DNA of 64,000 bases from assembly GCF_000469135.2 (NCBI RefSeq), contig NZ_CP048117.1, forward strand, positions 2,331,501 through 2,395,500, written 5' to 3'. The DNA is from Bacillus sp. SB49. Its GTDB lineage: Bacteria; Bacillota; Bacilli; Bacillales; Halobacillaceae. Below are positions 1 to 8,029 of the stretch, one piece after another. The stretch's first letter is position 1. Each line of letters opens with the position of its first letter. Under the pieces are notes generated by a model that saw only the letters and a list, made by a program, of their open reading frames with translations, did not search any database and was not told where the DNA came from. The translations under genes and the position numbers were made by a program.

Positions 1-156
1 TTGGAGAATACTCACTTTAATTAACTCCCGTTTCTCCAGCGCTTCACTGATTTGAACGGTCATATTTTCATTAACACCCGCTTTACCTACTTGAAAAATA
101 GGCTGAATCGGATGAGATATTGTTCTCAGATGCTTTTTCTGTTTACTTGTTAACAT
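1..156 (-). CDS. yqeI: YhbY/YqeI CRM-domain RNA-binding protein, 5' part only
   Basis: The window edge cuts this gene; only the first 52 codons are present, starting MLTSKQKKHLRTISHP. The sequence has the YhbY signature: a basic start followed by PIFQVGKAGVNENM and ALEKRELIKVSIL, the beginning of the CRM fold. Family members bind the 50S subunit precursor and act in ribosome assembly. The start ATG lies 1 base after the aroE stop codon, and its ribosome site (AAAGGGG) is inside the aroE 3' end, so it is the last visible gene of the yqeG-yqeH-aroE-yqeI operon, as in B. subtilis. Full-length relatives are near 97 residues. Confidence 0.88.
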   Translation of the reverse strand, partial: MLTSKQKKHLRTISHPIQPIFQVGKAGVNENMTVQISEALEKRELIKVSILQ

Positions 157-157
157 T

Positions 158-994
158 CTATACCCCTTTCAACTTTTGTTCGAACTCTTGAAGCAGCAGC
201 TTGGACTCGGGACTGGTCCCTGTCCAAATGGAAAATGCATAAACTGCTTGCTGCAAAAGCATTTCATGGCCAAAATGGAGACGAGCTCCCCTCTTATCTG
301 CTTCTGCCAGCAGTTTCGTCTTCATAGGACGATAAACAATATCGCTCACAACCGTCCCTTTTGTCAAGCGTTCCATAGCTATTATAAGGCTGTCTTCCTC
401 AGGACTCATTCCTACAGTAGTTGTCTGGATAACCAGATCATACATGCCGAGTGTCTGCTCTGCGTCCGCTAAAGTAACAGCATCTGCTTTCCCATCAAAC
501 GGCAGCTCCTTGATCAGTTTCTCCGCGCGTTCTACGGTACGGTTAGATACGTTGACCTCCCGTATCCCTTCGCGTATTAATGCTTCGAATATACCACGCG
601 CTGCGCCGCCGCTCCCGAGAAGAAGAGCTTTTGCACTGCCGTTGAATAAATCAGGATAGCGCTGCTTCAAAGAATAGACGAATCCGATTCCGTCTGTGTT
701 ATATCCGATCCAGCCCTCTTCCGTACACTTTACCGTATTGACCGCTCCAAGGTGGCGGGCGCTCGTGTCCAAGCCGTCCAGGTGTGCTATTATTTTCTCT
801 TTATAAGGAACGGTTACATTAAACCCGTCAAGATTTTGCGTCTTCAGCCATGCCATTCGCTCATCAAATTGTTCCGGATCTATATCATAAAGTTTATATT
901 CCCCGTTTAAACCTTGCTGTTGCATAAGCTGGTTATGAATCCAAGGCGACAAAGAGTGTCCGACCGGATGTCCAATCAATCCTAAGTTCAACAA
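158..994 (-). CDS. aroE: Shikimate dehydrogenase AroE
   Basis: Cytosolic NADP-dependent enzyme of the chorismate pathway; it reduces 3-dehydroshikimate to shikimate. The 278 residues are the usual family length. Visible signatures are SLS at residues 14-16 (substrate binding), NVTVPYKE with catalytic Lys65, NTDG with catalytic Asp101, the glycine-rich nucleotide loop GSGGAARG near 128-135, and NRT near 151, which fits NADP preference. It lies between yqeH and yqeI on the same strand with 11-base and 1-base gaps, so it is co-transcribed and probably translationally linked to yqeI. Confidence 0.97.
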   Translation of the reverse strand: MLNLGLIGHPVGHSLSPWIHNQLMQQQGLNGEYKLYDIDPEQFDERMAWLKTQNLDGFNVTVPYKEKIIAHLDGLDTSARHLGAVNTVKCTEEGWIGYNTDGIGFVYSLKQRYPDLFNGSAKALLLGSGGAARGIFEALIREGIREVNVSNRTVERAEKLIKELPFDGKADAVTLADAEQTLGMYDLVIQTTTVGMSPEEDSLIIAMERLTKGTVVSDIVYRPMKTKLLAEADKRGARLHFGHEMLLQQAVYAFSIWTGTSPESKLLLQEFEQKLKGV

Positions 995-1005
995 AGGAAC
1001 CCCTC

Positions 1006-2109
1006 CTATATCAAAGACTCTCTTAAAGATACCTTCACACCCTCAGGAGCATACGCCTGAACGGTCACTCCACCTTCAGGAACGGTTATCCATCCAAGAC
1101 CTGAAAAGACGATATCCGTCTTATCCTCTTTGATCTTTAATGTGTGCCCTTTTAACGGCGGGAGTTTTTCCTTGGTTGCAGCATCTGGTGGAGAAAGCAG
1201 CTCTCCCAGGTGGTTCTGATACAAATCATCAGCCTTTTCCAACTTTGTCCTATGGATGGAGAGTTCATTGGAAACGTAACATATAAATGAACTTCTGGAG
1301 CCGGTCTCAAAGTCAAGTCTGGCAAGTCCACCAATGAACAATGTCTGCTCTTCGTTTAATTGGTACACCTTTGGCTTAACTTCTTTACGCGGTGTAATTA
1401 ACTTTAGATCCTTATCTGATACATAATGAGCCATTTGATGACGGTGGATAACACCAGGCGTATCATAGAGTGAACTGTCATTATCCAGAGGAATATCAAT
1501 AAAGCCGAGTGTTGTGCCAGGGAAATAGGAAGTTGTAATAGCGTCTTTCACTCCAGATGTATTTGAGATCAATGTATTAATAAACGTTGATTTACCAACG
1601 TTCGTCGTTCCGACCACATAAACATCTCCGCCATTTCGGTAACGGTCGATTGCCGCTGAGAGGGTCTCTATGCCTTCGTTTTTCTCCGCGGAAATTAGAT
1701 AAACATCTTCGACTTCCAAACCATTCTCTCTTGCCGACCGCTTCAACCAATGTTTAACCTTACCGTGGTTGACCGACTTTGGAAGGACATCCATCTTATT
1801 ACCAACAAGCAGAACCGGATTGTTACCCGTCAGACGTTTCAATCCTGGAATAAAGCTTCCGTTAAAGTCGAAGATATCAACAAGCTGGACAATTAATCCG
1901 TCTGTTGCGCTTATTTGATTAAGCATTTCCAGAAAATCATCATCCTGATATGGAACGTCCTGCACTTCATTGTAATGTTTGAGGCGGAAGCATCGTTTAC
2001 AGATGATGTCTTCCCTCTCAAGGGCAGAAGCAGGCGCATAGCCTGCTTCTGCCGGATTTGTTGTCTGTATCTCTACTCCGCAACCCTGGCATTGTATCAC
2101 CGCCATCAT
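1006..2109 (-). CDS. yqeH: Ribosome-biogenesis GTPase YqeH
   Basis: Circularly permuted GTPase required for 30S subunit assembly. An N-terminal zinc finger (CQGC and CKRC) is followed by the G motifs in permuted order: NKMD (G4), SAEKNEG (G5), GTTNVGKST (G1/Walker A), then DTPG (G3). The open frame extends upstream to 2154, but that would overlap yqeG by about 49 bases. The ATG at 2109 overlaps the yqeG stop (ATGA), has AGGAGAG five bases upstream, and gives 367 residues, close to B. subtilis YqeH (366). The ATG at 2106 is an equally close alternative. Confidence 0.95.
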   Translation of the reverse strand: MMAVIQCQGCGVEIQTTNPAEAGYAPASALEREDIICKRCFRLKHYNEVQDVPYQDDDFLEMLNQISATDGLIVQLVDIFDFNGSFIPGLKRLTGNNPVLLVGNKMDVLPKSVNHGKVKHWLKRSARENGLEVEDVYLISAEKNEGIETLSAAIDRYRNGGDVYVVGTTNVGKSTFINTLISNTSGVKDAITTSYFPGTTLGFIDIPLDNDSSLYDTPGVIHRHQMAHYVSDKDLKLITPRKEVKPKVYQLNEEQTLFIGGLARLDFETGSRSSFICYVSNELSIHRTKLEKADDLYQNHLGELLSPPDAATKEKLPPLKGHTLKIKEDKTDIVFSGLGWITVPEGGVTVQAYAPEGVKVSLRESLI

Positions 2110-2630
2110 GTATCTCTCCTGTCCCAAGTAATTTTTCCTTTTCTTCTCATCCAATTAAGGATTCTCCGCTCAATTTTTCGATTAAACCTCGTGAAGAAGC
2201 CGTCTGTTTCAACGATCGGTACTACCAAAATGGTATGAAGACCGGCTGAATTACCGCCCAGTACATCCGTAAGCAGCTGGTCTCCGATGACAACGACTTC
2301 GTCCTTTTTCAATCCCATTCGTTTACAAGCTTTACGGAAGGCTTTGGACAGTGGTTTTCTGGCACTGTAAATAAATTCTGCATCCAAAGGTTCCGAAAAC
2401 AATTTCACACGCGCTTCCTTATTATTGGAGGCGATCATTACCTGAATTCCATGATCTCTCATCATTTGGAACCAGTTTCTGATATCCTCTGTGGCATCCG
2501 GTACATCCCATGCAACCAAGGTATTATCCAGATCTGTAATGACTCCTTTTATCCCTTTGTTCTTCAATTCGACTGGATCGATATCAAAGACGCTCGCAAC
2601 GTGCTCGCCCGGCAAAAAATTCTTTAACAT
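2106..2630 (-). CDS. yqeG: YqeG family HAD-type phosphatase
   Basis: HAD-superfamily IIIA phosphatase of 174 residues. Motif I is DLDNTL (residues 36-41) with the two catalytic aspartates; SNN follows as motif II, a lysine sits in ARKPLSKAF, and GDQLLTD is the acidic motif IV. The physiological substrate is not established. It is the first gene of the yqeG-yqeH-aroE-yqeI operon and its stop codon overlaps the yqeH start. A consensus promoter lies 50-80 bases upstream. Confidence 0.92.
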   Translation of the reverse strand: MLKNFLPGEHVASVFDIDPVELKNKGIKGVITDLDNTLVAWDVPDATEDIRNWFQMMRDHGIQVMIASNNKEARVKLFSEPLDAEFIYSARKPLSKAFRKACKRMGLKKDEVVVIGDQLLTDVLGGNSAGLHTILVVPIVETDGFFTRFNRKIERRILNWMRRKGKITWDRRDT

Positions 2631-2681
2631 ATCACATACTCACTCCATCTCTTATACAACGGCAAAAAATAGTCCTTCACC

Positions 2682-2710
2682 ATCATATACAAAAATTCGT
2701 CATGTTTCAA
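2682..2710 (-). promoter_or_regulatory. Sigma-A promoter of the yqeG operon
   Basis: On the minus strand TTGAAA and TATGAT are separated by exactly 17 bases. This puts the transcription start near 2675, about 45 bases before the yqeG ATG. Matches are five of six bases in each hexamer. It fires away from sda, so this spacer carries divergent promoters. Confidence 0.65.
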
Positions 2711-2763
2711 AAAGACTCTTGTAAAGAACAAAAATCGTTCGACAAATACTGACAACTTCAGGC

Positions 2764-2865
2764 TGTGGATAAGTTTATACACAGTTTCCACACAGTTACT
2801 TCTTTGTTATCACTCATTTGTGCAGACGTGTTCAAAAGTTATCTACATTTTCTTGTAGATAACTT
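2764..2865. promoter_or_regulatory. DnaA-box cluster with a paired-box hairpin upstream of sda
   Basis: The 327-base gap between yqeG and sda has no gene but holds a DnaA-box cluster. TGTGGATAA at 2764-2772 is a perfect box on the minus strand. TTATACACA at 2775-2783 fits TTATNCACA. TTATCTACA at 2839-2847 and its mirror TGTAGATAA at 2854-2862 are one mismatch from consensus and form the core of a perfect 12-bp inverted repeat (2836-2847 and 2854-2865) with a six-base centre. In B. subtilis DnaA binds the sda promoter region and couples replication stress to sporulation, so an analogous role is inferred here. Confidence 0.75.
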
Positions 2866-2881
2866 CCATATTGTGGCGATT

Positions 2882-2910
2882 TTGAGGTCATGGTAAGGTA
2901 AGAATACATT
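2882..2910 (+). promoter_or_regulatory. Candidate sigma-A promoter of sda
   Basis: TTGAGG (2882-2887) and TACATT (2905-2910) are spaced by 17 bases, placing a start near 2917, about 40 bases before the sda start codon. The DnaA boxes lie just upstream, which suits regulation of this promoter. Both hexamers deviate from consensus, so the call is tentative. Confidence 0.45.
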
Positions 2911-2950
2911 AAAAATGACTCGTCGAGCCATCTACTCATTCGGGAGGTGA

Positions 2951-2968
2951 CTGTCACATGTGTGACAG
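2951..2968 (+). promoter_or_regulatory. Hairpin presenting the sda start codon in its loop
   Basis: CTGTCAC (2951-2957) and GTGACAG (2962-2968) are perfectly complementary and flank the tetraloop ATGT (2958-2961), whose first three bases are the sda start codon. The ribosome site GGGAGGTGA (2942-2950) abuts the 5' arm. As RNA this is a 7-bp stem-loop at the initiation site; as DNA it is a near-perfect 18-bp dyad that a repressor could bind. No function can be proved from the sequence. Confidence 0.55.
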
Positions 2969-3125
2969 CGGTATGAAACAGTTATCTGATTCCCTACTCA
3001 TACAATCTTACCACAAAGCCATTGAACTCAATCTCTCAGAAGAATTCATACAACAAATTGAAGCAGAAATGAAAAAACGGTCCCTCAACCACCGCCTCAG
3101 AAAGCAAATATCCCAAGTAGGTTAA
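2958..3125 (+). CDS. sda: Sda, sporulation checkpoint inhibitor of the sensor kinase
   Basis: A 55-codon gene matching the Sda family: [20 protein letters not shown] followed by a second helix ending [10 protein letters not shown]. subtilis Sda is a helical hairpin that binds KinA and blocks phosphorelay input when replication is perturbed. The ATG at 2958 has GGGAGGTGA eight bases upstream and adds five residues (MCDSG); the ATG at 2973 gives a 50-residue form starting MKQLSD, which is the start of the conserved family core. A hairpin overlaps the first ATG (see the separate entry). Position next to yqeG is the same as in B. subtilis. Confidence 0.9.
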   Translation: MCDSGMKQLSDSLLIQSYHKAIELNLSEEFIQQIEAEMKKRSLNHRLRKQISQVG

Positions 3126-3164
3126 CATCAACGAGGCAGATAAAGGCAAATCCCATTGATTTTA

Positions 3165-3200
3165 AACTCGATCCCATCAAAGGACGGGTTTTTTTTTTAT
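3165..3200 (+). terminator. Probable terminator of sda
   Basis: About 45 bases after the sda stop, an imperfect stem (CCCATC facing GACGGG) is followed by a run of ten T. The stem is short and mismatched, so the call rests mainly on the T-run and position. Confidence 0.45.
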
Positions 3201-3290
3201 GAATTTTTATTTACGAAATGATGACTCTCTTCTTATTTAAGAGGGAATAATAAAACCATGCGTCCTTTCACAACGCCCGATATACGAGAG

Positions 3291-3320
3291 TTGAACAAAC
3301 CTGCTTTTTTTGATTACAAT
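3291..3320 (+). promoter_or_regulatory. Sigma-A promoter of the mrp operon
   Basis: TTGAAC (3291-3296) and TACAAT (3315-3320) are spaced by 18 bases. The predicted start near 3327 leaves a leader of about 65 bases before the mrpA ATG at 3394. No other good match lies between sda and mrpA. Confidence 0.6.
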
Positions 3321-3393
3321 TGAGTGAATACTTTGTTACGATCATCCAAATCATTTGATAGATGAAACATATGTCAAGGGAGGAACAAACCAC

Positions 3394-5727
3394 ATGCTGG
3401 TGGCTGTATTATTGCCTTTTATCATTGCTATTTTCATTCCATTTCTCAGTAAATGGAAAGACAAAATCCACACAGGCTATTTCGTAACAATCGTGCCTGT
3501 CCTCATCTTCATCTTCTTCATCCGTTATATCGGATCAGGTTTTGAACCTGTTATTTCGGAGTACAGCTGGATACCATCGCTTGATATGAATATGGTCTTC
3601 CATCTGGATGGACTGAGTCTGCTCTTCGTACTTTTGATTAGTGGTATCGGTTCCCTGGTTGCTTTCTATTCCATCTTCTACTTAAGCAAGACGGAGCAAC
3701 TGGGTCATTTTTATGTGTACTTTCTAATCTTTATGGGATCGATGCTTGGAGTTGTCCTTTCGGATAACGTGTTCGCCCTCTACAGTTTCTGGGAATTCAC
3801 ATCGCTTTCCTCATTCTTGTTGATCGGTTTCTGGAACTTTAAGAAAGAGTCCAGATACGGTGCATTAAAATCCATGCTGATCACTGTATTCGGGGGGTTA
3901 AGCCTGCTGGGTGCGCTTGTGTTCATGACGATACTTACGAATACGACGAGTATTCGCGGAATGATCGAGCAGCAGGATCTGATTTTGAACAGCGAATTTT
4001 TTCCGCTGATTTTAGTATTGCTTCTTTTGGGCGCCTTTACTAAATCCGCTCAGTTCCCTTTCCACATCTGGCTCCCGGATGCGATGGAAGCGCCGACACC
4101 TGTCAGTGCCTACCTGCACTCCGCTACGATGGTTAAGGCAGGTATTTACTTGGTGGCACGGTATTCACCGATGCTTTCTGCCAATGAGTGGTTTTTCATT
4201 ATCGTATCCACAGCGGGTATTGTAACTTTGTGCTGGGGATCTTATATGGCTGTAAGACAGACAGACTTGAAGGGTATTCTGGCCTTCTCCACGATCAGCC
4301 AGCTCGGTATGATTATGGCTATGCTCGGATTTGGTACGAAAGTAGCCGTATTCGCAGCGGTATTCCATATTTTAAACCACGCGACATTTAAAGGAAGTCT
4401 ATTTATGATTGCCGGTATCGTAGACCACGAAACCGGTACAAGGGACATTCGGAAACTTGGCGGCTTGATGACCTACCTGCCGATGACCGCAACGCTTGCC
4501 GTATTTGCATCCTTCTCCATGGCCGGTGTTCCTTTACCGTTTTTAAACGGGTTCTATAGTAAAGAAATGTTTTTCGATGCTTCCTTGGAACTGGAAGCTG
4601 CAACGACAGGTTTTGCAGGATTCCTCCAGATGGTTATCCCTTATTTGGCAGTTTTCGGAAGCATATTCACCTTCGTCTATTCCATGTATTTCTTCTTCGG
4701 AACATTCCGTGGCAAGGCGAAACTAGAGGAGCTTCCTAAAAAGCCGCACGAAGCACCGATCGGGATGCTTGTATCACCATTCATTCTCGTAGCTGGCGTC
4801 ATCATTATTGGTCTGTTTCCGGGGCTGATTAATGAATCGTTTATCGCCCATGCTGCAGAAGCAGTGAAAGGAACAGCCATCGAGAAAGAGATTTACTTCT
4901 GGCACGGCTTGATTCCACCATTCATTATGTCTCTTGCCGTTGTCGTATTCGGTACGATTTTAGCACTGTCCATTAAAGTATGGCAGCCGGTGTACCGCTT
5001 CCTTCCAGGGGTACTGAGTGCAAATAAAGTTTATGATGGAGCAGTCGCTCGTTTAGAGAGCTACTCCACTACAGTTACAAAAGGATACATGAACGGATCT
5101 TTGGGAAGATACGTACGTCTGATCCTATCAGCGATCATTATTGTAACGTTTGTCATGATGGCTATTACAGGAGGATTCTCCATCGACACCTCCAACCTGG
5201 CCGACATCACAGCGCCCGAAATTCTCGTCGCTGTAACAATGGTCATTGCCGCGCTTGGAACGGCGCTAACGAATAACCGGATAGCAGCGATTCTCATTCT
5301 TGGTGTCGTCGGTTACGGGTTAGCTATGCTATTTGTCCTTTACCGTGCTCCAGACCTTGCTCTGACCCAGCTTATCGTAGAGACGGTAACAGTAGCTCTC
5401 TTCCTGCTCGTCTTCTACCATCTTCCGAAGCTTAAGAAGAAAGACGATGCATTAAGTACGAAAGTATTGAATTTAATCATTTCCATCGGATTCGGAGCGA
5501 TGATGACGATGGTTGCCATCAGTTCCCACAGCAGTAAGTGGTTCGAAACCATTTCTCAATACTTCGTCGATAACTCCTATAAGCTGGGCGGGGGAGACAA
5601 CATTGTCAACGTCATTCTTGTCGACTTCCGTGGACTGGATACATTATTCGAAGTGGTCGTATTAGGCATTGCTGCAATGGCGATTTTCGCATTAATCCGA
5701 TTTAGAAAAGATAAGGGGGAGGAGTAA
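3394..5727 (+). CDS. mrpA: Mrp Na+/H+ antiporter subunit A
   Basis: Largest subunit (777 residues) of the membrane Mrp cation/proton antiporter, homologous to complex I NuoL/NuoM. It carries the proton_antiporter core with Glu134 in the YSFWEF segment and the lysine-bearing GAFTKSAQFPFHIWLPDAMEAPTP motif. The C-terminus holds the MbhD-like (RAPDLALTQ) and MbhE-like (NVILVDFRGLDTL) segments typical of MrpA. The ATG at 3394 is chosen over an upstream TTG at 3355 because AAGGGAGGA lies nine bases before it. The protein ends after the MbhE segment and has no MnhB-type extension, and the next gene is mrpC. Confidence 0.97.
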   Translation: MLVAVLLPFIIAIFIPFLSKWKDKIHTGYFVTIVPVLIFIFFIRYIGSGFEPVISEYSWIPSLDMNMVFHLDGLSLLFVLLISGIGSLVAFYSIFYLSKTEQLGHFYVYFLIFMGSMLGVVLSDNVFALYSFWEFTSLSSFLLIGFWNFKKESRYGALKSMLITVFGGLSLLGALVFMTILTNTTSIRGMIEQQDLILNSEFFPLILVLLLLGAFTKSAQFPFHIWLPDAMEAPTPVSAYLHSATMVKAGIYLVARYSPMLSANEWFFIIVSTAGIVTLCWGSYMAVRQTDLKGILAFSTISQLGMIMAMLGFGTKVAVFAAVFHILNHATFKGSLFMIAGIVDHETGTRDIRKLGGLMTYLPMTATLAVFASFSMAGVPLPFLNGFYSKEMFFDASLELEAATTGFAGFLQMVIPYLAVFGSIFTFVYSMYFFFGTFRGKAKLEELPKKPHEAPIGMLVSPFILVAGVIIIGLFPGLINESFIAHAAEAVKGTAIEKEIYFWHGLIPPFIMSLAVVVFGTILALSIKVWQPVYRFLPGVLSANKVYDGAVARLESYSTTVTKGYMNGSLGRYVRLILSAIIIVTFVMMAITGGFSIDTSNLADITAPEILVAVTMVIAALGTALTNNRIAAILILGVVGYGLAMLFVLYRAPDLALTQLIVETVTVALFLLVFYHLPKLKKKDDALSTKVLNLIISIGFGAMMTMVAISSHSSKWFETISQYFVDNSYKLGGGDNIVNVILVDFRGLDTLFEVVVLGIAAMAIFALIRFRKDKGEE

Positions 5728-5730
5728 TAG

Positions 5731-6069
5731 ATGGAACTCATCATGGCCGTACTTGCCGGACTATTATTCGCAACAGGAATCTATAACCTCCTTCAAAGAC
5801 AACTGTTGCGCATCATTATCGGGACCGCACTGATTTCGCACGGAGCCCACCTCTTCATCCTAACCATGGGTGAACTGAAACGCGGGGCTCCACCGGTGTT
5901 GACCGAAGGAGTAGAAAATTATGCAGATCCGCTGCCGCAAGCATTAATTTTGACATCCATCGTCATAAGCTTCGGTGTCACAAGTCTACTACTCGTATTA
6001 GCTTATCGGGCCGCTAAGATCAACGGCACCGATAATATGGAGCAATTGAGGGGTAACGATTATGAGTAA
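5731..6069 (+). CDS. mrpC: Mrp Na+/H+ antiporter subunit C
   Basis: 112-residue NuoK-like membrane subunit. The core LISHGAHLFILTMG and LPQALILTSIVISFGVTS segments match MrpC. Its ATG follows the mrpA stop by three bases, with GGGGGAGGAG in the mrpA 3' end as ribosome site. In standard Mrp operons mrpB (about 140 codons) stands between mrpA and mrpC; here there is no room for it. The gene overlaps mrpD by eight bases. Confidence 0.96.
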   Translation: MELIMAVLAGLLFATGIYNLLQRQLLRIIIGTALISHGAHLFILTMGELKRGAPPVLTEGVENYADPLPQALILTSIVISFGVTSLLLVLAYRAAKINGTDNMEQLRGNDYE

Positions 6070-7546
6070 CTTAGCTGTACTACCTATCATCCTGCCGCTT
6101 TTAGCCGGCATTATCGTCGCATTCATCCACAAAAAGACAGCACTTGCCAGGAACATATCTAAACTATTCGCTGTCTTTAATCTTGCTGTCGTCATCTACG
6201 CCTTCTGGCAGGTAAAAAGCAACGGCACTCTCGTTCTTGAATTAGGGGATTGGCAGGCTCCGTTCGGAATTGTACTCGTCGGCGACCTGTTATCCATGAC
6301 CCTTGTTTTAACAACGAACGTCGTCGCTGTCGCGTGCGTATTTTTCGCCCCGCAGTCACTCTCTGAGAAAGAAGAATCCTTTTACTTCTATACATTCTTC
6401 TTTATGCTGATTGCAGGCGTCAGCGGGGCTTTTCTTACAGGTGACTTGTTCAACCTCTTCGTATTCTTTGAAGTACTGTTGATGGCGTCTTACGGCCTCA
6501 TTGTTTTAGGAAATGGAAAAGCTCAGCTTCGTGAATCCATTAAGTATGTATTGATCAACCTGTTTTCTTCCATGTTGTTCGTTACGACCATCTCTTTCCT
6601 TTACTCTGTTGTCGGGACCGTAAACATGGCTCAAATAGCAGAGCGTGTACAGGAAGTGAATCAGGATGGAATCTTGACGACAATCGGGATCCTGCTTTTC
6701 TTCGTTTTCGCAACGAAGGCAGCTGTATTCCCTCTTTACTATTGGCTGCCAAGACCTTATATTTCACCCAATCCTGTAGTATCTGCCCTTTTCGGTGCAT
6801 TGCTTACAAAAGTCGGAATCTATTCGATCCTACGAACATTCACTTTGATGTTTAATCAGGAAGTTCAGCTTACCCACTCCCTGTTTATCATCCTCGCAGG
6901 TTTGACGATGATTTTCGGAGTGGTCGGAGCGCTCTCCACGAACAATGTTAAATTGATTGTCGCCTATAACATCATTCCTGCTGTTGGATTTATGTTAATG
7001 GGCATTGGAATCTTCACGGAAGTTTCCATCAGCGGAACGGTGTACTATCTGGTTCATGATATGATCATCAAGAGTGTACTCTTCCTCCTTGTCGGCGCTG
7101 TGGTTTACGTAGCAGGAACTTCCGACCTCAGAAAAATGGGAGGATTGATTCACCACTACCCTGTCCTCGGCTGGTTATTTTTTGTCGCTACCCTTGTACT
7201 TGCGGGTATCCCACCGTTCAGCGGCTTTATCGGTAAACTTCAGCTGCTGCGCGGAGGGCTTGCAGAGGAAGAAATCGGAATCGTGATCATCGCTCTGCTT
7301 TCCAGTTTGATGATCCTCTTCTCCATGATCCGCATTTTCATTCGTGGTTTTTGGGGAGAAAAAACAGATATTCCAATTCCTGAACGTAAAAAGAAAGGCA
7401 CACGTATGGCTTGGCCGGCCGCCGGTCTGCTTACTCTATCCGTTCTTTTGGGAGTCGGTGCAGAATTATTCTACCCGACGATCCAGTCCATCGCCCAGTA
7501 TTTGATGGATCCGCAAATCTATATTGATTCTGTGTTAAAGGAGTAG
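6062..7546 (+). CDS. mrpD: Mrp Na+/H+ antiporter subunit D
   Basis: 494-residue second large antiporter-like subunit with about 14 membrane segments, homologous to NuoN/NuoM. The proton_antiporter core includes LFVFFEVLLMASYGL with the conserved Glu and FATKAAVFPLYYWLPRPYISPNP with the conserved Lys. Length matches MrpD of Bacillus. Overlap with mrpC and a six-base gap to mrpE indicate one operon. Confidence 0.96.
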   Translation: MSNLAVLPIILPLLAGIIVAFIHKKTALARNISKLFAVFNLAVVIYAFWQVKSNGTLVLELGDWQAPFGIVLVGDLLSMTLVLTTNVVAVACVFFAPQSLSEKEESFYFYTFFFMLIAGVSGAFLTGDLFNLFVFFEVLLMASYGLIVLGNGKAQLRESIKYVLINLFSSMLFVTTISFLYSVVGTVNMAQIAERVQEVNQDGILTTIGILLFFVFATKAAVFPLYYWLPRPYISPNPVVSALFGALLTKVGIYSILRTFTLMFNQEVQLTHSLFIILAGLTMIFGVVGALSTNNVKLIVAYNIIPAVGFMLMGIGIFTEVSISGTVYYLVHDMIIKSVLFLLVGAVVYVAGTSDLRKMGGLIHHYPVLGWLFFVATLVLAGIPPFSGFIGKLQLLRGGLAEEEIGIVIIALLSSLMILFSMIRIFIRGFWGEKTDIPIPERKKKGTRMAWPAAGLLTLSVLLGVGAELFYPTIQSIAQYLMDPQIYIDSVLKE

Positions 7547-7552
7547 AAGCTG

Positions 7553-8029
7553 ATGCCTTTACAAATCGTTATAAACATCATTATTGCTATCATGTGGATG
7601 TTCCTTAGTGAAACGTACAATTTCTCTTCCTTTCTTGTTGGATATATTCTCGGTATCGTTTTATTGTTCGTTCTGCGAAGGTTCATCCCTGATTCTTTCT
7701 ACATGAAACGTGCCTGGAAGTTCCTTCAGCTCATCCTCTTATTCATAAGAGAATTGATTTTATCTAACATTGATATCGTCAAACACGTGTACAAGCCCAA
7801 GCTGAATGTTCAACCAGGGATTTTCGCGCTGCCGGTAGATGTCAAGACAAATTTTGAAATTACGCTGCTGGCTAATTTAATATCCCTGACACCCGGTACC
7901 CTGTCGGTCATCGTGAGCGAAGACCATACAAAAATTTATATCCATGCAATGGATATGCCGGACGTTGAGAAGTCTGTGAATGATATTAAAGAGACATTTG
8001 AACGTATGATCTTGGAGGTGACGAGATAA
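7553..8029 (+). CDS. mrpE: Mrp Na+/H+ antiporter subunit E
   Basis: 158-residue subunit with two to three N-terminal hydrophobic segments and the family region TLLANLISLTPGTLSVIVSEDHTKIYIHAMD. AAAGGAG at the mrpD end is the ribosome site. The stop overlaps the mrpF start (TAATG), so translation is coupled. MrpE is needed for full antiport activity in Bacillus and for complex assembly. Confidence 0.95.
   Translation: MPLQIVINIIIAIMWMFLSETYNFSSFLVGYILGIVLLFVLRRFIPDSFYMKRAWKFLQLILLFIRELILSNIDIVKHVYKPKLNVQPGIFALPVDVKTNFEITLLANLISLTPGTLSVIVSEDHTKIYIHAMDMPDVEKSVNDIKETFERMILEVTR

Noticed and set aside
2764-2880. DnaA boxes suggesting a replication origin
   Set aside because: There is no dnaA or dnaN gene, no AT-rich unwinding element of usual size, and the syntenic B. 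subtilis spacer is a known DnaA-regulated promoter region rather than oriC.
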